A program made the position numbers and the translations under genes. DNA of 64,000 nucleotides from Saprospiraceae bacterium. GTDB lineage: Bacteria; Bacteroidota; Bacteroidia; Chitinophagales; Saprospiraceae. The notes beneath the pieces are model-generated. The model did no database searches, had not been told where the DNA came from, and worked only from the letters and a program-made list of their open reading frames with translations. The stretch lies in NCBI GenBank assembly GCA_020850225.1, contig JADZFD010000032.1:124001-188000 (forward strand), given 5' to 3'. Below are positions 18,054 through 27,063 of this stretch, piece after piece; positions within the stretch are counted from its first letter, which is position 1, and every line of letters starts with the position of its first letter.

Positions 18054-18085
18054 ATCAACATCCTGGTATATGTTGATAATTACTT
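18054..18085. terminator. possible bidirectional terminator
   Basis: The arms ATCAACAT and ATGTTGAT form a perfect 8-bp stem with an 8-base loop between two convergent genes. T-rich sequence follows on both strands, though the T-runs are short. Confidence 0.45.
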
Positions 18086-18140
18086 TTATTCAATTACTGC
18101 CTGAATGACGTTGTCAGGACTGTTTTCAATATAAAATCTG

Positions 18141-18689
18141 TCAGTTAAGGCTCTCAGTATCCGGGATTTGGGCAATGACAGTATATCTGTCACCTTTATT
18201 GTGCAATACGGTCTGCCAGAGGACTACTGGTTTGATTTTAAATAAGTAATTCGGGTCAACTTCATCGACAATCCAGGATTGTTCTTTTAATTCATCTTCC
18301 AACTGGCCTTCACTCCATCCCGAATATCCGAGAAAAAACTTAACATTATTATCCTTTATGACACCGTTTTCCATTAGAAACTGAAGTTTTTCGAAATCGC
18401 CACCCCAGAATATGCCCGGACTTACTTCGAGTGTGTCATCGAGCATATGTCCTACATTGTGTAAAAAATGCAGACGATCAGTTTCTACAGGCCCTCCAAT
18501 GTACACCTGAGCATCAGATTCCGGAAATTCGGGTACAATCTCATGAATTCGAACTTCAATCGGTTTGTTCAGCATCAGACCAGTTGTTCCAAATTCATGA
18601 TGTTCGCAGATGAGTATCACAGAACGTTTGAAGTTGGGATCCAACAGAAATGGCTCAGCAATCAGTATGTTACCAGCATTTATATTCAT
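18141..18689 (-). CDS. YqgE/AlgH family protein
   Basis: This 182-residue cytoplasmic protein matches the DUF179/AlgH family throughout. It starts with NAGNILIAEPFLLDPNFKRS, then GTTGLMLNKP, VYIGGPV (near 84), FWGGDFEKL and FLGYSGWSEGQLEDEL. The family has no agreed biochemical role; a transcription-related function has been proposed in pseudomonads. It follows fabD by four bases, so it is the third gene of a folE-fabD-yqgE unit. Confidence 0.9.
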   Translation of the reverse strand: MNINAGNILIAEPFLLDPNFKRSVILICEHHEFGTTGLMLNKPIEVRIHEIVPEFPESDAQVYIGGPVETDRLHFLHNVGHMLDDTLEVSPGIFWGGDFEKLQFLMENGVIKDNNVKFFLGYSGWSEGQLEDELKEQSWIVDEVDPNYLFKIKPVVLWQTVLHNKGDRYTVIAQIPDTESLN

Positions 18690-18693
18690 ATAG

Positions 18694-19569
18694 TTATAAT
18701 GTCTCTGTAGAAACTTCCCTGTTTACTTTTTTGATTAATCCTGAAAGAACCTTACCGGATCCTCCAACTTCTGTGAAAGTATGGATACCATCTTCGATCA
18801 TTTTTTCTATTGTCTGTGTCCAACGTACTGAACCCGTCAACTGATCAATAAGATTCTGCTTGATTTTTGCAGGGTCGGTTTCAGGAAGACCGGTTACATT
18901 CTGGTAAACAGGACAAACAGGAGTTTGAAAATGTGTTCCAGAAATGGCTTCTGCCAAAGATTGGCGAGCTGGCTCCATCAGTGGACTATGAAATGCACCA
19001 CCTACTTCGAGCATAAGAGCTCTTTTGGCTCCTGCTTCCTGAAGTTTGACAATAGCCTTTTGAACACCTTCAACTGAACCTGAAATGACTAATTGCCCGG
19101 GACAATTGTAATTGGCAGGTGCTACAACATCATTGATTTCAGCACATATGTTTTCTACGACATCATTGTCAAGGCCCAGAATGGCTGCCATAGTTCCGGG
19201 TACAGCATCACAGGCTGCCTGCATAGCCAAAGCACGGACATATACCAGTTTTAATGCATCATCAAAAGATAGCGTTCCATTAGCTACCAAAGCAGAAAAT
19301 TCTCCGAGCGAATGACCTGCTACAGCATCCGGTTTGTTGTCGGGATGTGCAGCTAGTGTGGCCACAGCATGTACAAACAGGGCAGGTTGTGTTACCTTGG
19401 TTTGCTTCAGCTCATCCGCTGTCCCGTTAAACATGATATCTGACAGTTTATATCCCAGAATAGTGTCAGCCTGATCAAATATGGAACGTGCTGCTTCATT
19501 CTGATCGTATAAATCCTTACCCATACCTTCAAACTGAGCTCCTTGCCCTGGAAAAACATATGCTTTCAT
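18694..19569 (-). CDS. fabD: malonyl-CoA:ACP transacylase
   Basis: This 291-residue enzyme loads malonyl groups onto acyl carrier protein for fatty acid synthesis. The oxyanion motif GQGAQ is at residues 8-12, the nucleophile Ser is in GHSLGEFSAL near residue 85, the substrate Arg is in YVRALAMQ, and the catalytic His is in GGAFHSPLM. The gene starts 27 bases after the folE stop and is followed within four bases by yqgE. Confidence 0.95.
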   Translation of the reverse strand: MKAYVFPGQGAQFEGMGKDLYDQNEAARSIFDQADTILGYKLSDIMFNGTADELKQTKVTQPALFVHAVATLAAHPDNKPDAVAGHSLGEFSALVANGTLSFDDALKLVYVRALAMQAACDAVPGTMAAILGLDNDVVENICAEINDVVAPANYNCPGQLVISGSVEGVQKAIVKLQEAGAKRALMLEVGGAFHSPLMEPARQSLAEAISGTHFQTPVCPVYQNVTGLPETDPAKIKQNLIDQLTGSVRWTQTIEKMIEDGIHTFTEVGGSGKVLSGLIKKVNREVSTETL

Positions 19570-19596
19570 AAAAAATCGTTTTAGGTGACTGAACTT

Positions 19597-20193
19597 TTAT
19601 TTCAATTTAGCTGAAATAAGGCTCAAAAATTCATTTCTCGTTTCGTCTATTTTAAATTCTCCTGTAAATGCTGATGTGGTGGTTACTGAGTTCTGTTTTT
19701 GTACTCCACGCATCATCATACACATATGTGCTGCTTCAATCACAACAGCGACACCATGAGGTTTCAGATATTTGTCCAGTGCTTCGAGTATTTCGTGTGT
19801 GAGTCGTTCCTGAACCTGAAGTCTTCTGGCAAAAACATCCACTATTCTTGGTATCTTACTTAATCCAACCACATAACCGTTGGGAATATATGCTATATGT
19901 GCCTTGCCATAAAACGGAAGTATGTGATGTTCGCAAAGAGAATACAGCTCAATATCCTTTACAATTACCATTTCTGTATAATCCTCTTTGAAAAGGGCTG
20001 ATTGCAATATCGCACCTGCATCCAGTTCATATCCCTGAGTCAGATACTGTATTGCTTTGGCTGCGCGTTCCGGCGTTTTTGCCAAACCTTCCCTGCTGAC
20101 ATCTTCGCCTATAGAACTGATTATGTATTCATAACGTTCAGACAATGATTTTGTCAATTCGTCGTTATAAATTTCTTTCTTTTTATATGTCAT
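19597..20193 (-). CDS. folE: GTP cyclohydrolase I
   Basis: This 198-residue enzyme converts GTP to dihydroneopterin triphosphate, the first step of tetrahydrofolate synthesis, and is a pathway partner of folB at 2343. The zinc ligands are visible in [19 protein letters not shown] and [11 protein letters not shown]. The Arg/Lys-rich [20 protein letters not shown] segment is characteristic. A TATATTTG box (20229-20222) about 30 bases upstream is a likely -7 element; the TTTG at 23 bases beyond is further than usual. Confidence 0.95.
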   Translation of the reverse strand: MTYKKKEIYNDELTKSLSERYEYIISSIGEDVSREGLAKTPERAAKAIQYLTQGYELDAGAILQSALFKEDYTEMVIVKDIELYSLCEHHILPFYGKAHIAYIPNGYVVGLSKIPRIVDVFARRLQVQERLTHEILEALDKYLKPHGVAVVIEAAHMCMMMRGVQKQNSVTTTSAFTGEFKIDETRNEFLSLISAKLK

Positions 20194-20221
20194 GAAAAAT
20201 GTATTTTACCAAAATATGCTA

Positions 20222-20256
20222 CAAATATACTATACGTTTCTGAAGATTAACACAAA
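20222..20256 (-). promoter_or_regulatory. possible promoter of folE-fabD-yqgE
   Basis: TATATTTG (20229-20222) on the minus strand, with TTTG (20256-20253) 23 bases upstream. The -7 box is a full match; the spacer is long. Confidence 0.4.
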
Positions 20257-20451
20257 GAAATGAACGACCTTTAATATAAGATAATTATTGTACACTGATT
20301 CATATTATGTTTTAGTTCAATTTGTTAATTAGAAACGCATGATTACCTAAAAAGTTTTTATGATATCGTGAAAATTAAAGCATATTTCAGGGATATAAGA
20401 ATCTGTAAGTATTCTGGGTATACTCCTAAAATTTTTTTTAAAAAAAAAACT

Positions 20452-20655
20452 TTATTCAACATATTCAAGGATATCACCAGGTTGACATTCCAATGCTTTA
20501 CAAATTACTTCCAGGGTACTGAAGCGAATAGCTTTTGCTTTACCAGTTTTCAAAATGGATAAATTAGAGAGTGTAATATCCACTTTACCTGACAATTCGT
20601 TAAGTGATATTTTTCGCTTGGCCATCATTACATCTAAATTTACTATTATTGCCAT
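20452..20655 (-). CDS. XRE-family helix-turn-helix regulator
   Basis: This 67-residue protein is a single Cro/CI-type DNA-binding domain. MMAKRKISLNELSGKVDITL, SNLSILKTGKAKAIRFSTL and CKALECQPGDILEY give the five-helix pattern of the YozG-like group. The gene begins three bases after the DUF2975 stop. Small XRE proteins of this type are often paired with DUF2975 membrane proteins. A palindrome in the shared promoter is a good candidate for its binding site. Confidence 0.9.
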   Translation of the reverse strand: MAIIVNLDVMMAKRKISLNELSGKVDITLSNLSILKTGKAKAIRFSTLEVICKALECQPGDILEYVE

Positions 20656-20658
20656 GTC

Positions 20659-21195
20659 TTAAACAGTTAAATCTTTTTCATGTTGAAGCTCAACGCCTCT
20701 GTTAAATATTTGTGCTATAATGTATATAATTGCTGACATCATAATGAATGTATGACTATCAATCCAAAAATCGTTGAATTTACTCATTTCAAATCCCTGA
20801 CGATGGAAAAATTGAATGATCCACCTTCCGATAAAACTTACAATTCCTATTGAAAAAGTAATAGATGCAATCTTCAGGATTTTTTTTGAAATAAATTCAT
20901 TAAACGGCTCATCTAAATTTAGTTTAAGTAGCATATTAATTACGGTATAAAATAACTTCACCTTTAAAAAGGCAATTATTATTATAATAGCATATGTTAT
21001 AAAAAATACCGATTGTCTTTGTTGATATAATAATGATAAATCTAGTTTTTGGTATAACCTGCCTATAAATTCCGGATATAATATATTAAAAACGAAATTT
21101 ACTATTATACCTCCTAAATCTATACATAAGCCAACAAAAATCATCCATGTAATTACATGGAGTGTTGTAAAGATGAAATTTTTTGTTTTTTGCAT
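20659..21195 (-). CDS. DUF2975 membrane protein
   Basis: This 178-residue integral membrane protein has about four hydrophobic helices (near 10-35, 55-78, 100-125 and 145-170). The lengths and the FNEFISKKILKIASITFSIG segment fit DUF2975. These proteins have no known function but recur next to small XRE regulators, as here. It is the first gene of a two-gene operon with a consensus promoter directly upstream. Confidence 0.85.
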   Translation of the reverse strand: MQKTKNFIFTTLHVITWMIFVGLCIDLGGIIVNFVFNILYPEFIGRLYQKLDLSLLYQQRQSVFFITYAIIIIIAFLKVKLFYTVINMLLKLNLDEPFNEFISKKILKIASITFSIGIVSFIGRWIIQFFHRQGFEMSKFNDFWIDSHTFIMMSAIIYIIAQIFNRGVELQHEKDLTV

Positions 21196-21218
21196 TTTAA
21201 TGATATTTTAAATTTAGG

Positions 21219-21248
21219 CAAAAGTAATAAATATATATTGATATACAA
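21219..21248 (-). promoter_or_regulatory. promoter of the DUF2975-XRE operon
   Basis: On the minus strand TTG (21248-21246), exactly 19 bases, then TACTTTTG (21226-21219), a full consensus match. The TTG lies inside a 26-bp palindrome. Confidence 0.65.
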
Positions 21249-21266
21249 TAAATATTTATCGTATAT
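21241..21266. promoter_or_regulatory. 26-bp near-perfect palindrome, likely operator
   Basis: The half-site ATATACAATAAAT is mirrored with 12 of 13 base pairs matching (one A-C mismatch at pair 7). It covers the -33 element of the DUF2975-XRE promoter, so a bound dimer would block RNA polymerase. The XRE protein of the same operon is the obvious candidate ligand. Confidence 0.55.
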
Positions 21267-21515
21267 TTTTATTAAAAAATTAAAAAGGTATAATTTGAAC
21301 AGATATAATGTTGAGGATGATTATTTATGATTTACTGCAATTTTATTGGAATGTACTTTGTGAATTTTTACCTGGCAATTATTCAGAACGGTACTATTTC
21401 TTATTACACATTTATCTATTGACAATACCTTAATCCTGCATCTACTTCTGATATCAATTCGGAATATTATTAAATAATTTTTTAACTTTGAGTTTTCAAC
21501 ATTATGTTATAAGTC
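21267..21515. other. remainder of the intergenic region before the FemAB-like gene
   Basis: This is AT-rich sequence without a credible reading frame. A TAACTTTG box at 21483-21490 on the plus strand is a likely -7 element for the following gene, though I see no TTG at 19 bases before it. Confidence 0.4.
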
Positions 21516-22724
21516 ATGACAATGTTGTCAACGAAAATCATGAGGGAGCAGTTTGAAAAAATTCAGTATCAGTTTTCAATATATACCAGGCTATCGGATA
21601 TAACTTCCTACGGGATGTTGTGTCAGGCAGGTAATGATATATTTTTTGAAGCCCCTTACCTGGAACTGCTTGAGCATTATATGCCGGAAGGTATCCGTCC
21701 TTACTACGTTCAGGTCGGATATAACAATAAGGTAGTTGGTTTGCTTTATTTTCAGCTTAAATATGTACGTCTTGCAGAAAATCTGAGGGTTGCTGATGAT
21801 GAAAACGCTTCAATGATACAAAAAGCTGTTGTTCCACTGAGAAATGCTATTGTTAAATCACTACAGTTTCAAACGTTGATATGTGGCAATCTGTTGGTAA
21901 CGGGCAGCTATGGTTTTAAATGTGTAATGGACCAATCACCTGATAGAACATTTGATATTGTTACTCAGGCAATGGATGTTTTAAAAGTATATCTTGAAAA
22001 GGATAAAATATATGTAGATCTGATGCTGATTAAGGATTTGTATACAATGGAATTACCACATTCAAAGAAACTTCAGAAAGGTTTTACCCGATTTTCTGTA
22101 CAACCCAAAATGATTTTTGATGTGCACCCACAATGGGATTCCATCGGCGATTATATGTCACAACTCAAATCCAAGTATCGTGTAAGAGCGAAGAAAGCGA
22201 TAGCATCCGGTAAGATACTGGAAAGAAAAAGATTGGATTATGAGGATATAGTTGCACATAGAGATGTTATATATCAGTTATATAAATGTATTTCAGATCA
22301 GGCAGGGTTTAATGCTTTTCTGTTACATCCGCTTTACTTTGAAAACCTTAAACTTGCTCTTGGTGACAAGATACAGTTTAATTCATACTGGATGGAAGGT
22401 CGTATGATTGCCTTTTATACCAGTGTAGATAATTATAATGTTATGAATGCCCATTTTTTGGGATATAATGTCGAAGACAACAGGAAGTATCACCTTTATC
22501 TCAATATTTTGCTGGATATCATCTGTGAAGGAATAGAAAACAAGGTTGCTGTCATTGATTTATCCCGGACGGCCATTGAAATTAAATCTTCAGTTGGTGC
22601 CGTTCCAGAAGAGCTGTTTCTTTTTGTCAGACATACCAACCCCATTATCAATAAATCACTGGAGATGCTCATAAATGTAGTAAATCCGGAAAACAACTAC
22701 GTGTATCGTCAACCATTCAGATAA
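21516..22724 (+). CDS. GNAT/FemAB-like acyltransferase-fold protein
   Basis: This 402-residue soluble protein has no signal peptide. The C-terminal half (about 210-370) looks like an N-acetyltransferase or FemAB-type domain: KSKYRVRAKKAIASGKILER, a YWMEGRMIAFYTSVDNYNVM strand pair, and HFLGYNVEDNRKYHLYLNIL with IDLSRTAIEIKSSVGA. The N-terminal half may be a second, diverged copy of the fold. The order of elements resembles the BioF2-like acetyltransferase group, but the substrate is unknown. Starts at 21516, 21522 and 21540 are all possible; the first is given. It is a single gene, divergent from the DUF2975 operon. Confidence 0.65.
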   Translation: MTMLSTKIMREQFEKIQYQFSIYTRLSDITSYGMLCQAGNDIFFEAPYLELLEHYMPEGIRPYYVQVGYNNKVVGLLYFQLKYVRLAENLRVADDENASMIQKAVVPLRNAIVKSLQFQTLICGNLLVTGSYGFKCVMDQSPDRTFDIVTQAMDVLKVYLEKDKIYVDLMLIKDLYTMELPHSKKLQKGFTRFSVQPKMIFDVHPQWDSIGDYMSQLKSKYRVRAKKAIASGKILERKRLDYEDIVAHRDVIYQLYKCISDQAGFNAFLLHPLYFENLKLALGDKIQFNSYWMEGRMIAFYTSVDNYNVMNAHFLGYNVEDNRKYHLYLNILLDIICEGIENKVAVIDLSRTAIEIKSSVGAVPEELFLFVRHTNPIINKSLEMLINVVNPENNYVYRQPFR

Positions 22725-22749
22725 AAATAGGGAGACCTAATTTAAATAA

Positions 22750-24165
22750 TCATAACTTTATTTTTTTTATTAACCTATGCCCGTTTTTCAACCACAAAAC
22801 AAGAAAATAGACGCCGGCAGGCAACGTTGGAAGATTTAGTTGGGATTTTGATTCCTGCAGAATCAGCCTGCCATTCATATCAGTAAGCTGAACATAGTGA
22901 ATCTCTGAATCTGAAAGAATATAAAGTGTATTATTTTGGTGTACTATCTGAATTTGATTGATGTCTGCTTCTTTTATCCGGGAAGATTTGTGGTATTCAA
23001 ATGCGCCTGCGTCAACTTTATCATACAGGGTACGAGCTGTTTTTAAAACAGGATGCTGATATTCAAATTCCGGAACAAGTTTGAAACCATTGGAAGCCGG
23101 TTCCGGGTCAGAAGAATAGTCAATTGCTGTAGCTGATTCGTTCAAATGATAGTCATAAAAATCAGAATTTGTAAACCCGGCATTCATGATTTCTTCCAAC
23201 ACGATATTTCCCGATGTGTCCGTCTTTTCAGGCAGACCGTTAAGCAGAGTTCCTTTACCTGCAAAAATATTGTTGTATCCTTTATACAGATGGGTGCCGT
23301 CTTTTACAGCCACATAAGTGCCACGACCTTTATTGTTGACAAGCGTATTGTTGATCAGGTATAATTCATGTGGACTGGTATTTGTCAGACCTTCCAAGCC
23401 AAATCCAACAAGATTTGAATTTTCACCTTTTTCTCCCTGCTGGATTATATTGCCCATTATGATAGATGTTCCACCGTTGGGTAAATCGATTTCCCGGCTG
23501 GCTGTTCCGGACTTTTCATTACTGATACGGTTGTACAGAATGTAATTGACACGGGCACGTGATTTCAGTTCATGCCCGATGTTGCAGTGATGAGCATAAT
23601 TAAACCTGAATATCAACGTATCAATATGATTGATGTAGAGGTTGTGCGTGTAACCATCACCATGCCCGTTGTATGCAAATTCGCAGTGCTCTATCAGGTA
23701 GGTACATGGTGTAAAATTTCCGGCCAGAATGCCGTTTTCATTATGATGAAAATAACAATTGCGTATCGTAAGGTTAAGTCCTTCACCCCTGATACCTGCT
23801 CCATTCCTGTCTTTGGAAGTACTTTCGGAAAATTCAATCCATTCTATGGTAGTATTATTGCCCTGAATAACCCAGATAGCTTTTTCACCCCAGCTTTTAC
23901 CATTGGATTTGAGATGAGCATAACCGCCGATTCCTCTGATTATCAGATTATTTGCCGTCCATCTGCAAACGTCTGATAAATAGATTCCGGCATCTATTTC
24001 GACTATATCGCCATCTTTTACCAAGGATGCAACCTGAGACGGAAGGGTATAGGTATGTGTTGGACCGACCTTCCAAACATTGCCGAAAATGGTTGATTGT
24101 ATACAAAAAATGAATACATGTGTCAGAAGCAAGTTAATTGTTTTGTGAGATATCATTTGCAACAT
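22750..24165 (-). CDS. right-handed beta-helix protein with T9SS sorting domain
   Basis: This 471-residue exported protein has an N-terminal signal peptide (residues about 8-30) and a parallel beta-helix over about 35-390. The helix turns read as repeated short strands such as NLIIRGIGGYAHL, LTIRNCYFHHNENGILAG and YLIEHCEFAYNGHG, the pattern of polysaccharide lyases and related surface proteins. The last 70 residues form a type A T9SS sorting domain (LTDMNGRLILQ, LPAGVYFLVL, ending RLIKKIKL), so the protein is secreted to the surface by type IX secretion. No catalytic triad is assignable. It is convergent with the upstream gene. Confidence 0.82.
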   Translation of the reverse strand: MLQMISHKTINLLLTHVFIFCIQSTIFGNVWKVGPTHTYTLPSQVASLVKDGDIVEIDAGIYLSDVCRWTANNLIIRGIGGYAHLKSNGKSWGEKAIWVIQGNNTTIEWIEFSESTSKDRNGAGIRGEGLNLTIRNCYFHHNENGILAGNFTPCTYLIEHCEFAYNGHGDGYTHNLYINHIDTLIFRFNYAHHCNIGHELKSRARVNYILYNRISNEKSGTASREIDLPNGGTSIIMGNIIQQGEKGENSNLVGFGLEGLTNTSPHELYLINNTLVNNKGRGTYVAVKDGTHLYKGYNNIFAGKGTLLNGLPEKTDTSGNIVLEEIMNAGFTNSDFYDYHLNESATAIDYSSDPEPASNGFKLVPEFEYQHPVLKTARTLYDKVDAGAFEYHKSSRIKEADINQIQIVHQNNTLYILSDSEIHYVQLTDMNGRLILQESKSQLNLPTLPAGVYFLVLWLKNGHRLIKKIKL

Positions 24166-24282
24166 AAGTGGTTGTTTGGGTTAGTTATTTATAAAAATGA
24201 ATTCCTCTACCGATTCAAATACATGAATTACGATTTAAACCTACCAACAATAATAGTCATGATTTATGATAAAAAAATAGGT

Positions 24283-25641
24283 TTATCCGTTTAATAAAAT
24301 CTTATCGTCATTATCCTGAACAAATAGCGTAGCAAGGGCTCCAAGTAATAAAAAAACACCGGCAATAACGATAGCATAAATAGAATGATTGCCATAAAAG
24401 TGTTTCAACAGTACACCACCCATTAATCCATTTACAATCTGAGGGATAGTTATAAAAAAATTGAAAAGTCCCATATAAATACCCATTTTCAAAGCGGGTA
24501 CCGAACCGGCAAGCATTGCGTAGGGCATGGCAAGAATACTTGCCCAGGCTATGCCTACTCCAATCATCGATATATACAACAAGTCAGGATTACTGATATA
24601 ATAGATGGATATCAATCCAATACCACCACATATCAGTGAGATCATATGCGTGTATTTTCTGCCTATTCTGGAAGCTATCAACGGCAGGGCAAAGGCATAA
24701 ATTGCTGAAACCAGATTGTAAAATCCAAAGATAGAACCCACCATGTTACCGGCTTCCTGAAACTGTGGAGACGTCGTATCATTGGCCTGTAAGCCATATA
24801 TGTGCTCAGCTATTGCCGGAGTACTGTATACCCACATACCAAACAATGCAAACCAGGAACAGAACTGAACCAAACCCAATTGACGCATAGTAAAAGGCAT
24901 TTCCTTAAAATCCCTGAAAATACTGGATACCAACAATGATTTTTCAGTAGGTTTGTCTTCTACTTGTTGAACGTCTTCAAATGATTTTAATTCTTCCGGA
25001 TTATATTCTGATGTTGTAACAATCGTGCGGATAATGGCAGCCATCAGGATTATGGCGCCGATGATGAATGCATAGATGACATTATCCGGTACATGTCCTG
25101 GTGCAGACTGAGCAGAAACATTGAACCAGGATACCAGTATATTCGGAAGCCAGGAACCAATAACAGCACCTAAACCGATTAATATGGTTTGAATGGCAAA
25201 TCCCGCCGTTCGCTGGTCAGTAGACAGTTTGTCAGCAACCAGTGCCCGGAATGGTTCCATGGCAACATTAAATGAAACGTCCATAATCATAAGCATACCT
25301 GCACCTACCCACAGTGCCGGTAGGAATGCTGTAAATAAAGCGGCATTGGGCATGAGCATCAATCCAATGGAGGCCATGATAGCACCTATCAGAAAGAATG
25401 GTCTTCTTCTGCCCATTTTTGTCCAGGTATTGTCGCTGTAATGACCTATAATGGGTTGTACAATCATTCCGGTGATCGGTGCAACCAGCCAAAACCAGCC
25501 CAACTCATGTGTGTCGGCACCTAATGTCTGTAATATACGGGATGCATTGGCATTCTGAAGGGCAAAACCTGTCTGAATTCCCAAAAATCCAAAACTCATG
25601 TTCCAGATAGCACTTACAGGTAAGATTGGTTTTTTCATCAA
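24283..25641 (-). CDS. SLC45/GPH-type sugar MFS transporter
   Basis: This 452-residue inner-membrane transporter has 12 predicted helices. The segment PIIGHYSDNTWTKMGRRRPF after helix 2 and the GRKYTHMISLI loop after helix 8 are typical of the sucrose/maltose (SLC45-like) branch of the major facilitator superfamily. The gene follows a cytoplasmic GH13 enzyme by 25 bases, so the pair probably imports and hydrolyses an alpha-glucoside. The exact sugar cannot be read from the sequence. Confidence 0.85.
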   Translation of the reverse strand: MMKKPILPVSAIWNMSFGFLGIQTGFALQNANASRILQTLGADTHELGWFWLVAPITGMIVQPIIGHYSDNTWTKMGRRRPFFLIGAIMASIGLMLMPNAALFTAFLPALWVGAGMLMIMDVSFNVAMEPFRALVADKLSTDQRTAGFAIQTILIGLGAVIGSWLPNILVSWFNVSAQSAPGHVPDNVIYAFIIGAIILMAAIIRTIVTTSEYNPEELKSFEDVQQVEDKPTEKSLLVSSIFRDFKEMPFTMRQLGLVQFCSWFALFGMWVYSTPAIAEHIYGLQANDTTSPQFQEAGNMVGSIFGFYNLVSAIYAFALPLIASRIGRKYTHMISLICGGIGLISIYYISNPDLLYISMIGVGIAWASILAMPYAMLAGSVPALKMGIYMGLFNFFITIPQIVNGLMGGVLLKHFYGNHSIYAIVIAGVFLLLGALATLFVQDNDDKILLNG

Positions 25642-25666
25642 TTATGATTTTGTTATATTGTGTCCG

Positions 25667-26953
25667 TTATTGAATAATGAGATAGGTCCAGGGTTGCATA
25701 CGGATGTTGTCTCCAGTGTGGATGTTGTACATTCTCTGTGTAAAAACTTCTTCTCCGGCAATATCTCTGTCTGCATTGAAAATCTGGAGCTGGTGGCTGA
25801 GATTGATGATTACTGTAACAGTATTATTGTCCGATTTTCGCTGAAAAGCAAAGATATGATTATGTGGGCTAATTCGCATAAGAACGCCCCCGTAGAAAGC
25901 GTTCCAAAGTGCTGGATTACGATGTTTTAGCTGGAGTAATTTGCTGTAAAAATCAGCATATGCATAGTGATTGAATCCGATATCGTCTTTGTCGAAAAAT
26001 TTCAACCGCTGCGGCATGGGTTCTTCCTGACCGGAATATATCAGGGGTACACCATTGAGTGTGGCAGTCAGTACGGCAAATGCCTGGTGTGCTTCACCCA
26101 TGCGTTCGATTTCCGAACCAGACCATGAGTTTTCATCGTGATTGGATGTAAAAAAAAGATAGGCACCCTGTGTTAGTTTGGGATATTCATCCTGATACCA
26201 TTTGTCAATGGCTGTAACATCCTGTTTGCCTTGTGCTATCTGATTGAGGATGTGATGCATCGACCAGCAATAGATGATATTGAAAAGTCCTGTTGTTGTA
26301 TGTTGGTGATCTTCTGATTCTGCTATCAAAAGTATGTCCTGTTTGACGGCGCGTAATCTTCGGTTAGCTTCTTCCCAGAAATCCATCGGAACCAGCATAG
26401 CCATATCCTGACGGAAACCATCCAGATTGTATTCGGCCATGCAGTACAGCATCTCTGCAATCATCGTCTCCCGCATGGATGTATTGTCATAGTTCAATTC
26501 TGCTACGTCTTCCCAGCCTAAGAGCTGTCCCTGATTGTCTAAAGGTTCAGTAATGTGTCCATCACGGTTAAGTGTGTAAAATTCGGGTCTTTTATGAATC
26601 CATTCGTGATCCCATCCTGTATGGTTGGGCACCCAGTCAATAATGACCCTTAAACCCAGGTCATGAGCCGATTTGACTAATTTTTTGAAATCTTTCTTAC
26701 TGCCGAACTCAGGATTGATATCCCTGTAGCCGGAAACTGAATAGTAACTGCCAAGACTTCCTTTGCGCTTTGTTTTACTAATAGGAAAAATGGGCATGAA
26801 CCAGAGCACATCAACATCCATATCCCTGAGCCTTTTCAAATGTACCGAAAATGCATTGAATGTACCTTCTGGCGTATATTGACGGATATTGACCTCATAG
26901 ATATTGATATTTTTAGACCATGCAGGCCATATGTTTAATGGTGCTTGCGTCAT
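25667..26953 (-). CDS. GH13 alpha-amylase-family enzyme, cytoplasmic
   Basis: This 428-residue (beta/alpha)8 glycosidase has the four GH13 regions. They are IIDWVPNHTG near 115, GFRQDMAML with the nucleophile Asp near 183, IAESEDH with the acid/base Glu near 208, and FFTSNHDENSW with the third Asp near 272. A short C-terminal beta domain follows. There is no signal peptide, so it acts in the cytoplasm on imported maltodextrins or related sugars, in line with the transporter gene that follows. Region II has Gln in GFRQD where Cys, Met or Leu is more usual. It is probably the first gene of a two-gene operon. Confidence 0.88.
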   Translation of the reverse strand: MTQAPLNIWPAWSKNINIYEVNIRQYTPEGTFNAFSVHLKRLRDMDVDVLWFMPIFPISKTKRKGSLGSYYSVSGYRDINPEFGSKKDFKKLVKSAHDLGLRVIIDWVPNHTGWDHEWIHKRPEFYTLNRDGHITEPLDNQGQLLGWEDVAELNYDNTSMRETMIAEMLYCMAEYNLDGFRQDMAMLVPMDFWEEANRRLRAVKQDILLIAESEDHQHTTTGLFNIIYCWSMHHILNQIAQGKQDVTAIDKWYQDEYPKLTQGAYLFFTSNHDENSWSGSEIERMGEAHQAFAVLTATLNGVPLIYSGQEEPMPQRLKFFDKDDIGFNHYAYADFYSKLLQLKHRNPALWNAFYGGVLMRISPHNHIFAFQRKSDNNTVTVIINLSHQLQIFNADRDIAGEEVFTQRMYNIHTGDNIRMQPWTYLIIQ

Positions 26954-27063
26954 GTTTGATTATTCACTCATTACAAAATATGAAGCAATATCGCAATATT
27001 TATGGATTGCATGTATGCAAAATGGAAAAATGTTTATTTAAAGAGGTTGTAATTTATACTAAT

